A stretch of 64,000 bases of DNA from Medicago truncatula (Eukaryota; Streptophyta; Magnoliopsida; Fabales; Fabaceae): positions 4,239,501-4,303,500 of the forward strand of contig NC_053042.1 in NCBI RefSeq assembly GCF_003473485.1. The letters run 5' to 3'. Below, piece after piece: positions 1 through 11,850 of the stretch. How positions within the stretch are numbered: the stretch's first letter is position 1; the number at the start of each line of letters is the position of its first letter. The position numbers and the translations under genes are program-made. The notes under the pieces were generated by a model. That model was not told the DNA's origin, searched no databases, and saw only the letters and a list, made by a program, of their open reading frames with translations.

Positions 1-2061
1 AAAAAGTTCAAATGGCTCATTTTCAAATTCTCCACCATGATCACTTCTGACTTTCAAAATTTTCAATTCTTTTTCAGATTGTATTTGAGTGCAGAAGCTG
101 CTAAACACTTCACATGCATAGTCTTTACTTTTAATGAATTTTACCCAAGTCCATCTGCTGTAATCATCAACAATGACTAATCCATATTTACTTCCATATA
201 AAGATGCAGTGTTAACTGGACCAAAAAGATCAATATGGAGTAATTCTAAGGGTCTGGAGGTTGATACAATGTCTTTAGATTTGAAAGAACTTTTCACAAT
301 TTTCCCTTTCTGACATGCACCACAAAGTGCATCTGAATGATAATCAATGTTAGACAATCCTTTGACAGTTGTAACTTGCTAATTTTAGAAATTAATCTCC
401 AATTAGCATGTCCCAACCTTTTATGCCATACCCATTTTTTATCATTCATTGACAGAAGGCAAACTACCTTCTGATCAGCCAGATCAGAGAAATTTATTTT
501 ATAGACATTCTCAACTCTCTTTCCCTTGAATGTAATGGATTTGTCATCCTTGTTGACTAGTGTGCAGTTGGTCTTACTGAACATTACATCATACCCATTG
601 TCACAAAATTGACTAATGCTCAATAGGTTATGCTTCAGACCATCTACTAGCCACACATTATTAATTGAGATGGAGGAATTACCAATAGTACCTGTACCAA
701 TGATCTTTCCAGTTTGGTTGCCACCAAACTTCACTTCTCCTCCATCTTTCATTGTAAGGGTAAGGAACAAAGCTTTCTCTCCAGTCATGTGCATTGAACA
801 TCCGCTGTCTAGGTACCATGACCTTTGTTTCTCTCTTGCCCTTAGGCACACCTGCATTTTTAGCCAATTCAGATTTAGGTACCCATATCTTCATGGGTCC
901 TTTTGGGTTAGTTTTGGAGGTTTTACTTTTCCTCCCTTGTACCTTAGGGTGAATGCTGAGTGGCTTCTGATCATTCAATACTTTAGGTTTAACACCTTTG
1001 GGTATTGTTTTCTCAGAAGCAGTAGCTGCTTTGTTCTTCTGATCCTTTTGTTTTGGGATTTTAGATTCTGGTTTAATCAGCTTCTGATGAACAGGTTCTG
1101 ATCTTTTCAGAATTTTAATCTTTTGACTCTTAGGATCAGATTTTGTCATAACCTTGAACTTAAGGTTTTCTGGCTTTGATGTGATCTTAGCCTGTGAACC
1201 AGAAGCTTCAGGTTCTGACTGAACAGCAGTTACAACATTTGTACCTTCAGGCACAAAGGTGGATTTCAATCCATCCTTGATACAATCACAGTAGCTCTTG
1301 AGACTGTATTCTTTGGATTTCTCCTCAGAATATCCAATCCCTTTGCCTTTGTTCTTGTATGTGCTGTAGATCATAGAAGCAACTTTGCTTCTGTCTATTC
1401 CAGCCATAATAAAATCATCCAAGGCAATCTCATGTTTATTGTTTGAACCTTTATCACATTTTTCTTGTAGCTTCTGACAAAGAATCTTGAGTCTATCTTC
1501 ATATGTTGTTGATATGAGGTTAAACCCTTTGAGTTCTTCTTCAGAAGCTTTCAGTTCCAATAGAGTTGTCTTTTGTTGTTTCATCAAATCAACATATTTT
1601 TCTTTTAAATCTGTCAACTCATTGGTTCTGTGTTCAAACAGTGATAAAAGTTCTTTTAGAGAATCAACAAGTTCTTGTCTAGGGATTTTGGAATATACCT
1701 CATTTTCATCTTCTGAATCTGATTCAGCTTCTGATACTGCTTCTAATGATACTGTTGCCACTAACCCCATGGCTGCCTTAGCATCATCATCAGCTTCTTC
1801 TTTATCAGAACCAGAGTCACTATCCAAATCTTCCCAGGTCGCCATCAAGCTCTTTTTGATTTGCTTTCTGAATTTACTAGAGCTGAAGCTTGATTTCTTG
1901 GATTTGCCTTTAAACTTCTCCTTCTGAAGATCAGGGCAATCAGCAATGAAATGATCAGGCTTCTTACAATTGAAGCATCCCTTCTGATCTTCTTTCTTGG
2001 AGTTCTTGTAGCTACCTCTCTTGCTCAAAAAATTTCTTCTGCTTCCTTGCCAGATACTCAA
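1..2061 (-). pseudogene. Sirevirus gag tail, protease and integrase start, frameshifted
   Basis: The minus-strand frame 2061-679 carries the CCHC zinc knuckle CFNCKKPDHFIADC and a long Lys/Ser/Glu-rich linker. A second frame shift near 840 leads to the aspartic protease motif WYLDSGCSMHMTG (857-294 frame), followed by the GAG-pre-integrase zinc-binding region around WVWHKRLGHANW. A third shift near 350-370 leads to integrase core sequence (positions about 300 to 1) with LLHIDLFGP and VIVDDYSRWTW, which hold the first Asp residues of the DDE triad. Protease would cleave the polyprotein and integrase would insert cDNA. With at least three frame breaks the copy is inactive. Domain identity is secure, exact break points are approximate. 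Confidence 0.85.
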
Positions 2062-2917
2062 GCTTGTTGGACAGCATAGCCATCTTTACAGATTGATCTT
2101 CATCTGAATCTCCATCAGGTGATTCTTCTTCAGATTCACTGGCTTTGTAGGCTTTGGAAGATTTTGAAGTCTTTCCTTTAGATGGTAGAGCAATGGATTT
2201 ACTCTTCTTAGAGGTTTTATGCTCATTTAAACTCATTTCATGCACTTTGAGTGAGCTAACAAGATCTTCAACACTTAAAGTATTTAGATCCTTAGCTTCC
2301 TCAATAGCAGTTACTTTGGGTCTCCATCTTGAAGGTAAGCTTCTCAAAATCTTACTAACATGATCAGAAGCAACATAGCTTTTCTTCAGTATTTGCAATC
2401 CAGAAACTAAAGTTTGAAATCTTGAGTACATTTCTTCTATACTCTCATCATCCTTCATTCTGAAAAGTTCATACTGATGAACTAGCATCAAAGCTTTAGC
2501 CTCTTTCACCTTCTTGCTGCCTTCAAAGTTTGCACATAGTGAAGCAAACATAGCCTTAGCAGTAGATTTGTCACTCATCTTCATGTATTCGGTGCGATGT
2601 ATAGAAGCCACAATGATTCCTCTTATCTTGTGGTGTTTCTTATAAAGCTTCTTCTGAGCAGGAGTATGTATTCTTCTGTCTATAGCAGCTCCTTCTTCAT
2701 CTAAATCCAGATCATCAACTCCATCTTCCAGTATGTCCCATAACTCTTCATCCAATCCCATGATAAAGCTGTACATATTTGTTTTCCACCATGAAAACTC
2801 TTCTGGATCTCCATTAAACTTTGGAGCTTTTCCAGAGTCTGTTTTCTTGTCAGCAGTATCATAGTCATGCTTGACACTTGTGTATTTTGTAGTAACTGAT
2901 TCCTCATCTCCAGACAT
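2012..2917 (-). pseudogene. Sirevirus gag, N-terminal part
   Basis: A 301-residue open frame starts 57 bases inside the primer-binding site with MSGDEESV. It contains the copia-type gag (UBN2/DUF4219-like) core: the FNGDPEEFSWWKTNM segment near residues 34-48 and the helical FEGSKKVKEAKALMLVHQYE stretch near residues 132-150, followed by a Lys/Ser-rich tail with an acidic patch. Gag would form the virus-like particle that packages element RNA. The frame ends at FFEQER, whereas family members continue without a break into the zinc-knuckle region. The continuation is found in another frame from about 2040 downward, next to an A6/T3 run, so a small indel has broken gag. This is a decayed copy. 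Confidence 0.85.
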
Positions 2918-2973
2918 GTTTTTCTAATAGATCTTGAACTGTAACACGGTTAAGTGCTGTGATAACAGAGCAA

Positions 2974-2985
2974 GCTCTGATACCA
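2974..2985 (-). other. Retrotransposon primer-binding site (initiator Met-tRNA type)
   Basis: On the minus strand the sequence reads TGGTATCAGAGC, the standard plant LTR-retrotransposon site that pairs with the 3' end of initiator methionine tRNA. It lies two bases after the LTR end at 2988, the correct place for first-strand priming, and fixes the element's orientation. Confidence 0.93.
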
Positions 2986-3281
2986 ATTGAAGGTGAAAAA
3001 CACAAGAAGGGGGGGTTGAATTGTGTTTTCTTTTTCTCTTAAAAAATACTTCTTCTGATAAAACTTCAGAAGCAGTTTGATTGCTTCTGATGAAATGATC
3101 AGAGTCAGATTGCAGTGGAAAAGAACAGAGCAGAGAAAAGAAAGACAAAGACACAAGCAGTTATCCTGGTTCCTTCCACAACACGGAAGTAGTCCAGTCC
3201 CCCTTGCACTTCCAAGGAGATTTCACTATAATCACAAAGATTACAACTGCTCAATACTTTCTAAGTATGAGACTTCACAAA

Positions 3282-3370
3282 AATGCTCAAGCACACACGC
3301 AAGAGTCTTCCAATGCTCAAGCACTAAGCAAGAGACTTCTAATGCTCAAGCACGCAGGCAAGAGACTTCT
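3282..3370. repeat. Threefold tandem repeat of about 30 bases in the LTR
   Basis: Three imperfect units begin with AATGCTCAAGCAC at 3282, 3312 and 3341 and each ends near CAAGAGNCTTCY. Unit lengths are 30, 29 and 30 bases. The array lies downstream of the LTR TATA box in the minus orientation, so it would be in the transcribed R/U5 part. Confidence 0.8.
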
Positions 3371-3586
3371 AATCAAACAAAAATACAGAGAATTGAGTTT
3401 GACTTGAACACTTGATATACAATCAGTGGTGTTCACAATACAATACAGTAAAGACTCTAGACTTTGAATTTCTAAGATATATCAAATCAGTGCAGAAATT
3501 CAGTGTGCTTTGTAGAATCAAATTGACAGAGTTTTGGTGCTTTTGAACTTATGTATCTCTCTCTTTTATCTTCAAGTCTTCACTCC

Positions 3587-3594
3587 TTTATATA
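3587..3594 (-). promoter_or_regulatory. TATA box of the Sirevirus LTR
   Basis: Minus strand reads TATATAAA inside CTCTATATAAAGGAGTG. It lies about 645 bases from the LTR start, a plausible U3/R boundary. Identification is by consensus and position only. Confidence 0.55.
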
Positions 3595-4239
3595 GAGGCG
3601 TGAAAGAGACGTTGAGATAATCAGCACGTCTAAAGAGTCGTTTGAAATCCTTTGATTATCCACCAGTAATCCTTTGCCTGATTTGGGTGTAGTCCTTTGA
3701 AGAATAAGCTTCAAATTCATTCCCATCTTGAACGTACAAATTTTGCAGGCATGGCTGTTGTTTTGTCTTGTAGCGTAGACAGAAAACAGAGTAGTGGAGG
3801 TAGTGGTTGTACACTTGTACTTTGTCAACTCTATTAACGAGAGACAAGTGCTCAGTGCTATCCATATATCCGTTGATACCTCCCTTTCAATTCTTCGTTC
3901 TTCTTGGATAAGACTGAATTGAGAATCAGCTACTTTGAATCTTCAGTTTGATTAAAGGATCAAACGTAGCTTCTGGTGAAGATATTGCTTCTGATGAAAA
4001 CTTTTGCTTCTGATGACGTCATCACTTCAGAAGCACTTCCGCTTCAGGAGCAGTTTTCTTCAGATGCTCAGAATTTCTTTTTCTTTCCATTGTTCTTCCA
4101 AGACCTATTGAAATAACTTGAGTAGCCTTTGGTCCTGTACACTTGAACAATTATTAGTAATAACCAATTGACAATTTTTAATACCTTGTTCTCATCAAAA
4201 CTTAATAAGGTTCATTGTGAAACACATTTTGTTCCAACA

Positions 4240-5900
4240 GTTCCAACAACAAAGGTTTGAACTGGCTATCCTGGGAAAAGCTTTCTGTCCACAAGAATGA
4301 TGGAGACATGGGTTTCAAAGATCTGGCAGCTTTTAATGTGGCAATGCTTGGTAAATAGGGATGGAAGCTGCAAACCAATACAGATAGCCTTGTCTCAAAA
4401 ATCTTTAAAGCTAGATACTATCCGAATGGTAATTATCTAGATGCCAAATTGGGGCATAATCCGAGCTTTGTTTGGCGTAGTATTTTCAGTGCTAAGGTGG
4501 TGGTCTGACAAGGAGCTAGATGGAAAATTGGTAATGGCTTTAATATTCCTATTGTCAGCGAACCATGGATTGGATCAGGGCTTAGCATTCCCCCTGTGGG
4601 TGATGACATGATAGCTCTACAATCATATTCTGTAGGTCATCTTATTGACCAAGAAGGCAAGGTTTGGAACGAACCGTTGATTCATCAATTTTTTGTGGAA
4701 GATATGGCCACTAATATCTTAAATACTCCTTTACATCACCAAGTTTTGACGGATAAATTGATATGGAAGGCGGAGAAGAATGGACTCTATTCTGTCAAGA
4801 GTGCCTATCGGATTTGTATTAAAGAGGTTATAAATAATGATCATCTGTGCAAACCGGGATATTGGAGTGGTATCTGGAAACTGAAGGTTCCTCCCAAAGT
4901 CAAAAATTTGATTTGGAGAATTTGTAGAGACTGCTTTCCAACCAGAGTGAAACTACGAAGCAGGGGCGTCACTTGTCCTTCTGAGTGTGTCATATGCGAA
5001 GATCCTCATGAAGATAGCTATCATATCCTCTTTCACTGCCCAAGATCAATTGATATTTGGCAAACAACCAATTTGTGGCATTTGATCTCACCGGCTCTTC
5101 ACCAGTTTGATAATGCTCCTGATATAATTTTTAATTTACTGCACAATCTGTCGGCAGCTCAAATTGAGAATATTGTTACTATAATGTGGAGTATTTGGAA
5201 GGCCAGGAACCTGAAGTTATGGCAACAGGTGTCTAACTCATTTACAGCCATCCTGGAAAGAGCAAAACACCTTCTTGATGGTTGGAGGAAGGCCAATCGA
5301 AAGCGAGTTCCTATAATGTCAGATAACCAAGCTCTACTCCCGAGTGCCTCAAATTCTAGTAACAATACAAATATTAGATGGAGGAAACCAGAAAGTGGTA
5401 GATACAAATGCAATGTTGATGCCTCTTTCCCTACCATGATAAATAAAGTAGGCTTTGGAATGTGTATCAGAGACTCGGATGAGAATCATGTTCGTTCAAA
5501 AACTATGTGGTTTAACCCAACTTGCTCTGTTGATGTTGGGGAGGCTCTGACATTACACCATGCGATTCGGTGGATTCATGAACTTCAACTTTTAAATGTT
5601 GATTTTGAAGTTGACTAAAAAAGAGTAGCTGATTATTTCAACAATGGTCGTGGAGATGTCACTGAATTTGGCTCTATTATGAACAGTAGTGTCCAATTCT
5701 GCAATAATTATTTAACAAACTCTCATGTCGAGTTTATTAGGAGGCAAGCAAATGAGGTTGCTCATGTTTTAACTAAAGCAGCCACATCTAGTACTAGCTT
5801 CCAGGTGTTTGATGATATTCCAGCATATATTACCGATCTAATTTTTAATGAAATGATATAATTTACTTTTTCTAAAAAATAAAAAAAAATAAAAAAAAAC
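4240..5900 (+). pseudogene. LINE (L1-type) ORF2 3' end: RT tail, zf-RVT and RNase H-like domains
   Basis: Plus-strand translation from 4250 gives LNWLSWEKLSVHKNDG and GFKDLAAFNVAMLGK, the conserved post-RT part of plant LINE ORF2. The long open stretch 4596-5618 then carries the zinc-binding RVT domain (WKLKVPPKVKNLIWRIC with CVICEDPHED..H..FHC) and an RNase H-like domain beginning YKCNVDASF. It continues after an in-frame stop (about 5616) to 5861 with HVEFIRRQANEVAHVL. Stop codons also fall near 4357 and 4507. An A-rich tail (AAAAAATAAAAAAAAATAAA type, 5871-5900) marks the 3' end. The 5' part is missing. The left edge coincides with the Sirevirus LTR end, which suggests nesting. Non-functional. 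Confidence 0.85.
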
Positions 5901-6173
5901 TTCATTTGCAATTAGAATGTCGTCCCTTGAATGAATGCTCATTTATAGTCGGAAAATACACTTCCTATTACTTTCCTCATTAAATAAGACCTTTGATAGA
6001 ACTTTATTAAACTTGTTATTTCTATTGAATTATAAAAAATAAAAAAAATTGATAAGAGGAAAACAAAAATAAGAAAAAAGTATAGCGCTGAGAGGCTTTC
6101 ATTCTGAGTGAATAAAATGTCGCAAATTTTTGAATCTCAAACTCTAAATTTTGTTGGTTGATTTTCAACTGTT

Positions 6174-9100
6174 ATGGCCGATTTTGTTACACAGAGGAGA
6201 ATCACTGTAAGAAACCACCACGGTGAAAATCTGGTTGGTATATTACACAATGCATTTTCCACAGCACTTGTTATTGTTTGCCATGGTTTTCAATCTTCCA
6301 AGGTTCGCATCATTCTCTTCTCATTTTTCGTTAACCTAATTCTCTTCACAAATCAACCATGTTTAGATTAATATTCACTCTAATTAGGTTGTTTGGATTA
6401 ACTTACTTTTGCTTATTTACTTGCATAACCACTTGTCAGATTATTTGTGAGAGCTTATACATAAGCACTTATATGATAAGTGCTTAATTAAACTGTTTAT
6501 TCGAATAGTAGTAATTTATCAGTGCCTGAGTATGATGCATGTTGAAACTGGTTTATTTGAACTAAAGGGTTGAATGATCTATAGGAAAGGATTCCCATGG
6601 TGAACATTGCTGCTGCTCTGGAAAAAAATGGAATCAGTGCCTTCCGCTTTGACTTCGCCGGAAATGGGTAAGCTCCTCTGCAGAGGAAAAAAGAGCATTA
6701 ATTTATTTAGATTTTCGTGGTGGCATGAACTTCAACAATAATCAGTATCTAAGATTGCAAAAAAAAAAAATATGTTTATAAGTATGTTGTATGAGTATTT
6801 AATATTAGCAAATGTTGATTTATGCTTTTGTAGAACAAGAATTCAACAAAACATTGAGCAGAAACTTACAATGAATTTGGAGGATAAGATAGTATGAATA
6901 TAGGGGATAAGAGAGTGTTTGGTAGACAGGTTAGAATAAAACAGAACATAATAGAGGAAAATGGGACAAAAGGCTAAGAAAGTCGAAGGATTTTGGAGGG
7001 GATGATTTATTTTTCTTTTCTAAATTAATAAGCTATAAATGATTGTACCAAAAAAAAAGCTATAAATGGTTTTTTAAAATAAATTTAGTGTAATTGAAAT
7101 ATTTTATGATCATCTATCATGTTATATTTTTCAATTTGTTTAGACTTGTAGCCCATTGAAATTTGAAAACACTCCCCTCCATCCAAACATACCCTAAGAC
7201 TAAGAACATAATAAATTAGTTTGTTCAATCCCATTTTGCCTGCGTGAAAACGTTACTAGGGAATCCTTCTTAGAAAGCAAAGTTCTGTCAAAGACTAACT
7301 CCCCTAAAAGCTTAAATTAGATTAACGTTCAGAAATGACTTTCTTACATCTCTAGAAACTTAAACAACAAAAAATAGAAAAAAAAACTCCAATGGAGCAA
7401 AGCTGTACAATCCCTCAATATATATCTGTCAGAGAAACCTCTTAACATGGCGATGTGCTTTATTCCCAACAGAACCTGAATGCCAAATCTTATCGCAGAT
7501 CAGTTTATGTGTCAAAGAAACCTCCTTAAAGAAACAGCTATAGATTGCAAATAAAATATTGGTCAATTCATGACATTGTTCTATTTTTAATAAACTGGGA
7601 ATGAAACTTATGAAGGCACATTCAAAACAAAGTGACAAGTCTTTTATAAATTGAATGTATTAGCAATTCTAACTTGGAGATAAGGTAGTCTAAGGGCATA
7701 GCTGTTGTTCTAAAATTGATCAAAAATAATTTATTATCGAATCACTGATTTTTTTGCTGATAAATCATTATATTGTCTTCTAGGGAAAGTGAAGGTTCAT
7801 TCCAGTATGGTAACTACTACAGAGAAGTTGAAGACCTGCGAGCTATAGTCCAACACTTCCGTGAGGAGAAATATGCAGTTACCGCAATTGTTGGTCATAG
7901 TAAAGGTTAGATTACTGCTATGCACTAAATCTTATTATTTGAAATTGAATTTAGTAATGAACTCAGCAGACAACTTATGAGGGATATTGAAGTGGTAGTT
8001 TGAAATTGTTTTCTCTCATGATAATGTAATAGATTTTGGTAAAATAAATTGTCCAGCTTCTCTTAAATAAAGGCTATAGAAATCACTAAAAATATTTTAT
8101 TTTGAGTTCATGGGTTAGTAATAAAGGTAAGACTTTATGTCTTATAGAATAGTGTTGTCAAATATTGGCCATGGCGGATTGTGGTAGTGGATTTTTTGAC
8201 AACCGCATTTTATGGCTGATTTCTGGCTTTCCGTCATCGATAACTCTGTTATAGAACCAGTAGAGAGAAAAATTTAGATATTTACTTTTTTTTTTTTTTT
8301 GAGTTCTTTGGAGAAACCATGTGATGGCAGTGTTAGTAAACATAGTGTAGATATGTCTCGAGTATTGGATGGTTGATGTTATAAGGAAGAAGTTAAAATG
8401 GAATGTTTGTCAGAGTTTGGTATGGCGTTGATCTATAGGTAAATATGATGGAAAACTGTCGTAGATATGGTCGGGACACATACAAGTTATTGCTAAAAAT
8501 GTTTTAGAAATTATTAGAGAATATTGATATTAAAAAGAGGACCAAGTTCACATGATTAAACTGAATATATAATAAATAATTGTGTACAGTTTTAGTGGAG
8601 AATAGTAAATGGAGCTGAAATTCTCCGTGAATGTGTTAAAGTTTTCCCTATACAATGATCCTCAATTTTTGTGTAATTCACGCTCACTGTGATCGTTTCT
8701 GCAGGGGGTAATGTGGTTCTGCTATATGCCTCAAAATATAAGGATATTGATACGGTTGTCAATATATCTGGCCGATTTAACCTAGCCAGAGGAATGGAGA
8801 GTCGCTTGGGCGAAAATTTTGTACAAAGGATCAAGCAAGATGGATTTATAGATGTTAAAAATAAAAGAGGTGAGCTATGAAATGTAATTATTTGTCTATC
8901 TGTCTATCATCTGTTCATCTATCATTTAGGGATTACACAAATCAGCATGTCTTGGTCAAATTTTTCTTGGTTCTGTGTTCATTTTCTGCCATGAACATTT
9001 TGACTTTATGTTAAAAATGAAAAAAGGTGAATTGACTGCTGGCACGGTTCTGATAATCTCAATATTTGGCATTGAATGGTGACCTCTCATCAATATGTTG

Positions 9101-9655
9101 CTTGTTCATACTACTGATTGCTTAAGCTACTAAAGACATTGTCTACAGCCTTCGTTTATTGTCAATGTACTTTAAATTTCAACCATTCTGATTGACATAT
9201 ACCCTTTCTTGTTGTAGGGAAGATTGTGTTTCGAGTTACTGAAGAAAGTTTAATGGACCGTTTAAACACTATAACCCATCTGGCCTGCTTATCAATCCCT
9301 GAAAATTGCAGGTAAGGGTTGTGATTACATCTAATAACATACATCTCTCTTTCTATCGTAAAATTTGAAATAAAATGCCTCTTCATCACTTGATCAATAT
9401 TGAAACAGAGTGTTGACAGTTCATGGATCCATGGATGAAACTGTACCGGCAGAAGATGCTTTAGAGTTTGCTAAGTTCATATTGAATCATGAACTGCACA
9501 TCATAGAAGGGGCTGATCATGAATATACTTATCATCAAGATGAATTGACCAGCTTAGTTTTGGGTTTTATCAAGTTTCATAATGATAAGGAAAACAATAC
9601 ATCTAAGCAGACACGATTTGGAAGAGTAGATAAACTTATCCATTCTCGATTCTAG
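6174..9655 (+). CDS. Alpha/beta hydrolase (serine aminopeptidase S33-like), six exons
   Basis: Exons by frame and splice consensus: 6174-6302, 6585-6667, 7784-7905, 8705-8869, 9218-9311, 9409-9655, giving 279 residues. Visible parts: an oxyanion-hole type segment VCHGFQSSK (residues 35-43), nucleophile elbow GHSKGG with Ser110 split over the exon 3/4 junction, acid Asp207 in VHGSMDETVP, and His235 in GADHEY. The triad is complete and correctly ordered for the family. There is no signal peptide or membrane span, so it is probably cytosolic. Plant members are annotated as alpha/beta hydrolase superfamily; the substrate is not predictable from sequence. Intron 1 holds a GCTTAT-type MITE fragment (6386-6508). 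A decayed partial copy lies at 14352-16231. The start is the first ATG in frame, 11 codons before the conserved core. Confidence 0.87.
6386..6508. mobile_element. GCTTAT-rich MITE fragment in hydrolase intron 1
   Basis: The stretch begins with GGTTGTTTGGATTAACTTA and ends with AAGTGCTTAATTAAACTG. It matches the ends of longer copies in this window (25870-26117, 27818-28045, 40985-41260). The middle of the family is missing here, so it is an internally deleted copy. Confidence 0.55.
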
Positions 9656-10407
9656 TCCTTGTAGAATATGCTGACGCGGTACCTCATTTTAATATATCCT
9701 ACTTACAAATAAAAATGGAGAGACTCGTCTTGTTTTCTCACTTCTCAAGTGCCCACCAAGCCAATAATTATTGGCTGTCAGAGTTCAAGAAAATCAACCA
9801 ATATTGGCCAAGTTTCTCATTATTGGACCTGAACAGTTGCAGATCTAACAAGAACTACTGCGTCATTATTGCCAGGTTATCAATCTGATGTTAAACTCTT
9901 ACTGTTTATTCTTTCTAATTCTATGGAGTAACTCACTTTTTCAACAAGGAATAAATTTTCACATATAACGATTTATATTGTCTGACGAGGGTTGGCCTGC
10001 ACACTATATGGTATTCAAAGTTTGAATTCTAATTGAAAGAGGTGCTTACATTTAGTGTCTGAAAATGTCTCGAAGAAACATTCGGAAAAAACTGAAACTC
10101 TTAACAAGCCACAACTTTCTCTCCAAATCGGTCTCTAAACTATTTAAACATGTTTTAAGGTCTTTAAACTATTCCTCCATCCAACTATTTAGTCTCTCTG
10201 TTAATTTACCCGTTTAGTTGTTTGTTAATATCCCTAAGCTATGAAAAAACATCAATATACTCCTCAAAGTATATATAAAGACAATTTAGTCCCTCAATGT
10301 TCAATTTTTTATGGTTAAATACCTCAATAGTCCTCCAATCCCTAATCTCATCTCTTCTCTAACTTCTTTACTTTCATATTGTAGAACCAATCAAGTCAGT
10401 TTCAGTC

Positions 10408-10600
10408 ATGGCTGGTGGGTCAGTCAATGGAACTAGTTCGAGCTCAACAAGAGGGAGAAGTTGTGGATCAATGTGTAGAGAAGCTTGACAAGGATGGAGG
10501 AGTCATAGAGTTGTTGATATCAAATGTTTTTGTGGTTAAAATGTTGTAGAGCAACAATTTCATGTGTCAATCTAGGAAGGAAGTTCAGTGACCAAATTAT
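10408..10600 (+). pseudogene. Possible GRF-type zinc-finger gene remnant
   Basis: An ATG at 10408 opens a Ser/Arg-rich start (MAGGSVNGTSSSSTRGRS), followed after stop codons by IKCFCG and, in another frame, LGRKF. Small plant proteins with a GRF zinc finger often show a Ser-rich start, a CxCG pair and an N-GR-F motif in this order. Only two or three of the elements are visible and the frame is broken. I regard this as a weak call. Confidence 0.25.
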
Positions 10601-10770
10601 GTCTCCACAATTTTTCTCAACGACTAAAATGAGTCTTCACTCAAATATTCGTCTTATTATTTGCCAGTTTCCAATACCAATTAATCATTAAGTATACCTT
10701 TAACAAATATCTTCATTTGTTGTATCTCAATCCATCTTACTACTCTACTATTTTGTACTTTTTTTTTTGT

Positions 10771-10885
10771 CAGGTAACTTAGTGACTAAACTCACACACC
10801 TTAAGTGTGGAGAAGTGGGAAGTTCTTGGCTCGAACCCATACCGCCATATATTTCAACTTCCCTGCAGCTACCATCTAAGTTTTA
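10771..10885 (+). repeat. SINE-like repeat with tRNA-like promoter boxes
   Basis: The sequence starts CAGGTAACTTAGTGACTAAA (A-box like) and has GGCTCGAACCC about 50 bases later (B-box like), as in tRNA-derived SINEs. It follows a T-run. No cloverleaf can be folded convincingly, so it is not a tRNA gene. Confidence 0.45.
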
Positions 10886-11595
10886 CTTGCAAGATATTCT
10901 ACTATTACTTTATTAATAAGGATATGAGTTTAATGTTCATGCACTTTTAGTGTAAAAAGTTTTACACTCAACACTTTACAACCATTCATTTATACTTTAA
11001 AAGCCGTTACGATAAAAGTCTAACATTTATAATGATCTGATGGTTGCGATTGATTGACAGTGTAAATTTGTTTTGCACCGACGATTTATATGAATTAAAT
11101 TCAAAATCTTAAGTGATATTTAACAATTGTGCAGACGGAGTGATATGCATGTATACTAATACTAGTAGGTATGAAATCATTAAAAAAATATCAGGATCAA
11201 ACAAACATTGAGGCTGGAGATATTTCGCATATTCTATCAAAGTAAAATGAAAAATATTTTGCATAGACATAATCATCTTCATATAGCATATTTTTTATTT
11301 TTTTTGAAGATCTTCATATACCATATTATAAAAGCTAATCGTGATACTAGGGTGCAACAGATTCAATATTTTGTTGGGCTCATACCTTGAGCATGGCTAA
11401 TACTTTATTTATTTGTTGCTTTAGAAATACAGTTCTTTCCCTCGATCTGTGCCCCATTTGTTTGCCACTTCTAATTCCAGTGCAACAAACATTTCAAATT
11501 TCCAATGGTGCACAACGTGACTAATATTCATTCATTCATTCATCCAATCACCCTTATCTTCTTCGCAGACAACTTGTTTTATTTCTTTTGAGTTC

Positions 11596-11605
11596 TATAT
11601 ATATA
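11596..11605 (+). promoter_or_regulatory. TATA-like box upstream of the broken desaturase
   Basis: TATATATATA lies 246 bases before the ATG at 11851. The distance is long for a TATA box unless the 5' UTR is about 210 bases. Consensus only. Confidence 0.3.
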
Positions 11606-11850
11606 GATTAGAAAAATAAGTTAGTCTTTCCCTCTAATTAGAATGACTTCAAGGATCAGTCACAAAAATGTGAAGGCCTGGGGATTAGATTATGACTTCA
11701 AGACGAGAGGAGCACTCCTTCGGCCTCCGGAGAGAGTTGTGCGTCGTGCCTATTTGTCCATGCACACTACATTTTCTCTACTTACCTCTACAAAAAGGCT
11801 GAAAGCAGCAAACACACCCACACACTAATCTTCTCTTCTTTCTATGTACA

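Larger units (their letters stand above)
1..4239 (-). mobile_element. Sirevirus-type Ty1/copia retrotransposon, 5' part, truncated by the window edge
   Basis: Read on the minus strand the order is LTR (4239 to 2988), primer-binding site (2985 to 2974), gag (from 2917), zinc knuckle, protease, integrase zinc finger and the start of the integrase core, which runs off the window at position 1. Gag-protease-integrase order without an intervening reverse transcriptase is the Ty1/copia arrangement. The large gag with an extended, charged, Lys/Ser-rich tail is typical of Sireviruses (SIRE1/Maximus lineage). Reading frame changes at least three times, so this copy cannot make a normal polyprotein. 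The outer edge at 4239 abuts LINE-like coding sequence, which suggests the element landed inside an older LINE. The second LTR is outside the window. Confidence 0.9.
2988..4239 (-). repeat. 5' LTR of the Sirevirus element
   Basis: The LTR is 1252 bases and is bounded by TG and CA on either strand. Its inner end adjoins the primer-binding site. Its outer end (minus strand TGTTGGAACAAAATG) resembles other legume SIRE/Maximus LTR starts. It contains a TATA box (3587-3594), a threefold 30-base repeat (3282-3370) and a 12-base palindrome with a bZIP-type core (4012-4023). Many copies of the octamer CTTCTGAT or its complement are scattered through it. Only one LTR is in the window, so age cannot be estimated from LTR divergence. 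Confidence 0.85.
9656..11850. other. Intergenic region between hydrolase and first desaturase copy
   Basis: No intact gene. It holds the 3' flank of the hydrolase, a possible GRF zinc-finger gene remnant (10408-10600), a SINE-like sequence (10771-10885) and the upstream region of the broken desaturase with a TATA-like stretch at 11596. The part around 11205-11395 is repeated at 17890-18030 as part of the segmental duplication. Confidence 0.6.

Noticed and set aside
6900..7200. Possible Tourist-type MITE in hydrolase intron 2 (GTGTTTGG ... CCAAACATACCCTAAG)
   Set aside because: The inverted ends are too short and diverged to define, so it was not called.
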